Of a stretch of 6,922 bases of DNA, positions 5,601-6,922 are shown in pieces; the first letter of the stretch is position 1, and each line of letters opens with the position of its first letter. This DNA comes from Chloroflexi bacterium RBG_16_64_32. GTDB lineage: Bacteria > Chloroflexota > Dehalococcoidia > SM23-28-2 > RBG-16-64-32. Made by a program: the position numbers and the translations under genes. The DNA lies in the NCBI GenBank assembly GCA_001795235.1, contig MGNZ01000061.1, positions 1-6,922 on the forward strand, read 5' to 3'. The notes beneath the pieces were generated by a model. It was given only the letters and a program-made list of their open reading frames with translations, made no database searches and was not told where the DNA came from.

Positions 5601-6680
5601 CTAGACGTGGAACAGAATGTGCAGCACGTCGCCGTCCTGTACCACGTACTGCTTCCCCTCGCTTCGCAGACGGCCCCGCTTCTTCGCTTCCGCCATGGAG
5701 CCGATATCCATCAGCTCCTCCCAGGCGATCGCCTCGGCGCGGATGAACCCGCGCTCCATGTCCGTATGGATGCGGCCGGCGGCCTCCAGGGCCGCTGTAC
5801 CCGCCGGCACCGGCCAGGCGCGGCACTCGGTTCCCACCGGCGTGTAGAACGTGATCAGCCCCAGCATCTCCTGGACCTGTTCCAGGACGCGCGGCATCGC
5901 CGGCTCCGTAGCCCCCAGCTCGCGGCGGAACTCCTCCGCCTCATCCGGATCCAGCTCCGCCAGCTCCGCCTCCAGCCGCGCGCACATCGTCCCCACGAAG
6001 GCGCCGCTACCGCCGCACCGATCCCGGACCTCCTGCTCAATCTCCCCCGCCTTCGGGATGTCATCCTCGTCCAGGTTGATCAGGACGAGCATCGGCTTGA
6101 GGGTAAGGAGGCCGTAGTTGGCCAGCGCCTTGGCCTCATCTCCGCCCCCCATCTGATTTCGCAGCGCCTGCCCGTCCTCCAGGTGCTGCCGCACGCGCTG
6201 CAGCACGGGCTGCTCCCGCTGGCTCTCCTCCCGTTCTCCCGGCCTCGCCGACCTCACGGTGATGTCCAGCTTTTCCAGCCGCCGCTCCACGATACCAAGG
6301 TCGTGCAGCAGCATCTCCGACTGGAACATGTCGATGTCGCGACCCGGGTCGACGGCACCCAGGGGATGCGGCACGTCGGGCCGCCGGAAGGCCCGCACAA
6401 CCAGAATCAGGCCGTCCGCGCGGGAGAGCGCCTCCGCCGCCTCACCGGAGGCGGCCCGTCCCTTTTCGAACAGAGGCGGCAGGTCGTACATTCGCAGCTC
6501 GGCGGGCGTGACCTTCTCGGCCGCCACCAGCGCCGCCAGCTTCTCCAGGCGCTCGTCGGGCACCTTGACCGCCGCCACATGCTCCCGACGAACGTCCCCG
6601 TGCTGGGCGTGGCCGGCGGCGAGGGCGTTGAAGACCGCGGTCTTGCCGGACTGGGCCGGTCCGACGATGGCGAGGTCCAC
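5601..6680 (-). CDS. Divergent YchF/OLA1-family P-loop NTPase
   Basis: A 359-residue protein, close to the usual YchF length of about 363. Seen: P-loop GPAQSGKT (7-14), different from the usual GxPNVGKS; a degenerate G3 region MYDLPPL (64-70) instead of the usual DIAGLV; and HPLGAVDPGRDIDMFQ (105-120), matching the YchF VDPxRDI stretch. At G4 it has INLDEDD with NLDE at 202-205, the NxxE form linked to ATP rather than GTP preference in YchF. A coiled-coil-type region (about 120-190) and a C-terminal TGS-type domain follow: GLITFYTPVGTECRAW (274-289), IHTDMERGFIRAE (304-316), VVQDGDVLHILF (346-357). YchF binds ribosomes and acts in translation and stress responses. The altered G1 and G3 motifs suggest a paralogue, so no gene symbol is given. 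The GTG start has AAAGGAGG 6 nt upstream and places the P-loop at its usual distance from the N-terminus; the frame stays open upstream, but extension is not needed. Confidence 0.88.
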   Translation of the reverse strand: MDLAIVGPAQSGKTAVFNALAAGHAQHGDVRREHVAAVKVPDERLEKLAALVAAEKVTPAELRMYDLPPLFEKGRAASGEAAEALSRADGLILVVRAFRRPDVPHPLGAVDPGRDIDMFQSEMLLHDLGIVERRLEKLDITVRSARPGEREESQREQPVLQRVRQHLEDGQALRNQMGGGDEAKALANYGLLTLKPMLVLINLDEDDIPKAGEIEQEVRDRCGGSGAFVGTMCARLEAELAELDPDEAEEFRRELGATEPAMPRVLEQVQEMLGLITFYTPVGTECRAWPVPAGTAALEAAGRIHTDMERGFIRAEAIAWEELMDIGSMAEAKKRGRLRSEGKQYVVQDGDVLHILFHV

Positions 6681-6686
6681 GCGACC

Positions 6687-6694
6687 CCTCCTTT
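6687..6694 (-). promoter_or_regulatory. Strong Shine-Dalgarno that fixes the ychF-like start
   Basis: Minus-strand AAAGGAGG lies 6 nt before GTG at 6680. It is among the strongest ribosome binding sites in the window and decides the start over the in-frame ATG at 6734, which would add 18 non-conserved residues upstream of the first beta strand. Confidence 0.85.
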
Positions 6695-6704
6695 CACCCC
6701 GTTC

Positions 6705-6734
6705 AGAGTAAGTGGGCCACACACTGCCGGTCAA
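6705..6734 (-). promoter_or_regulatory. Candidate promoter for the ychF-lysE unit
   Basis: Minus-strand TTGACC (6734-6729; 5 of 6 to TTGACA) is followed after 18 nt by TACTCT (6710-6705), a weak -10 box. Transcription would start near 6698, leaving a leader of about 18 nt with the Shine-Dalgarno inside it. Placement is good but the -10 is poor. Confidence 0.35.
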
Positions 6735-6762
6735 GCCAGCCTGGATGTGTCAGGGCATGTGA

Positions 6763-6922
6763 GACCGGGAAGGGGGGGGAAAGGAGTCGGGCCCCACTAC
6801 CATCCGCCCCGACGAGCCGCTGGAGGCGGTCACGGAGCGCCTGCGCGACCGGCGGGTGGGGAGCATCCTCGTCACGTTGGTTGAGGGTCGGCTGGTAAGG
6901 GTGCTCTATCGCAAGGGCGCGA
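6763..6922 (+). CDS. CBS-domain-like partial reading frame without a start, possibly broken; runs off the edge
   Basis: From 6763 to the window end one plus-strand frame reads like part of a CBS domain: GPTTIRPDEPLEAVTERLR, then VGSILVT, then GRLVRVLYRKGA. This follows the usual CBS order of helix, strand and GxLxGVLxR. CBS domains bind adenosine nucleotides and regulate transporters and enzymes, but no partner domain is visible. Oddities: the frame has no ATG, GTG or TTG before the domain begins; a TGA in the same frame lies at 6760-6762, just after ATG at 6745 and 6757; and a run of eight G (6772-6779) sits between the TGA and the domain. Either the 5' end is damaged or frameshifted, the start is unusual, or this is a decayed remnant. 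The similarity is short and judged by eye. Confidence 0.4.

Noticed and set aside
6681..6734. Upstream extension of the ychF-like gene to an ATG at 6734
   Set aside because: The added 18 residues precede the conserved first strand, overlap the candidate promoter and the strong Shine-Dalgarno, and have no family counterpart.
5454..6884. Long plus-strand open frame (476 codons) opposite the ychF-like and lysE genes
   Set aside because: It lies antisense to two genes with clear family motifs, is rich in Arg, His, Pro and Leu with no domain pattern, and is typical of spurious frames in GC-rich DNA.
6703..6922. Minus-strand open frame at the right edge, ending in TGA at 6703-6705
   Set aside because: It is open but has no recognisable motif, while the opposite strand reads like a CBS domain; it also overlaps the candidate ychF promoter.

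Overview
The window is GC-rich and densely coding. Apart from a fragment at the right edge, every gene lies on the minus strand, so transcription runs from high to low coordinates. Minus-strand order is: a YchF-like P-loop NTPase (5601-6680), a LysE/RhtB-type exporter (4937-5599), a long XdhC/CoxI-family protein (4002-4892), a short XdhC N-terminal-domain protein (3559-3885), MurT (2086-3474), GatD (1333-2085), a membrane-anchored TlpA/ResA thioredoxin (638-1315) and the start of ResB (1-633, running off the left edge). The lipid II amidation pair MurT-GatD, system II cytochrome c maturation, a split XdhC pair, high GC and frequent GTG/TTG starts fit a high-GC Gram-positive-like or Chloroflexota (Dehalococcoidia-like) bacterium. 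That placement is inferred from gene content only; there is no rRNA or other marker here.

There appear to be three transcription blocks. Block 1 is ychF-lysE: ychF has a strong Shine-Dalgarno and a plausible promoter, and lysE starts 1 nt after the ychF stop. Block 2 is the xdhC pair. The long gene has a perfect TATAAT box placed so that the transcript would start at its ATG (leaderless), and the short gene follows after 116 nt. Block 2 ends at a perfect 26-nt palindrome 3 nt past the short xdhC stop. Block 3 is murT-gatD-tlpA-resB, with gaps of 0, 17 and 4 nt and a GATAAT box just before murT.

Functionally, MurT-GatD amidates the D-glutamate of lipid II. TlpA and ResB keep apocytochrome c haem-binding cysteines reduced and deliver haem outside the membrane. 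The XdhC proteins would mature a molybdenum hydroxylase encoded elsewhere. The right edge holds a plus-strand reading frame resembling part of a CBS domain, with no start codon, a TGA just upstream and an eight-G run between them.

Nothing here is clearly an undescribed system. The items most worth a second look are the complementary split of the XdhC cysteine motifs between two adjacent genes, the YchF-like protein with degenerate GTPase motifs, the leaderless-type promoter, the palindrome, and the broken CBS-like frame. No tRNA, rRNA, CRISPR array, insertion sequence or integrase was seen, and no stretch over 300 bases lacks a gene.
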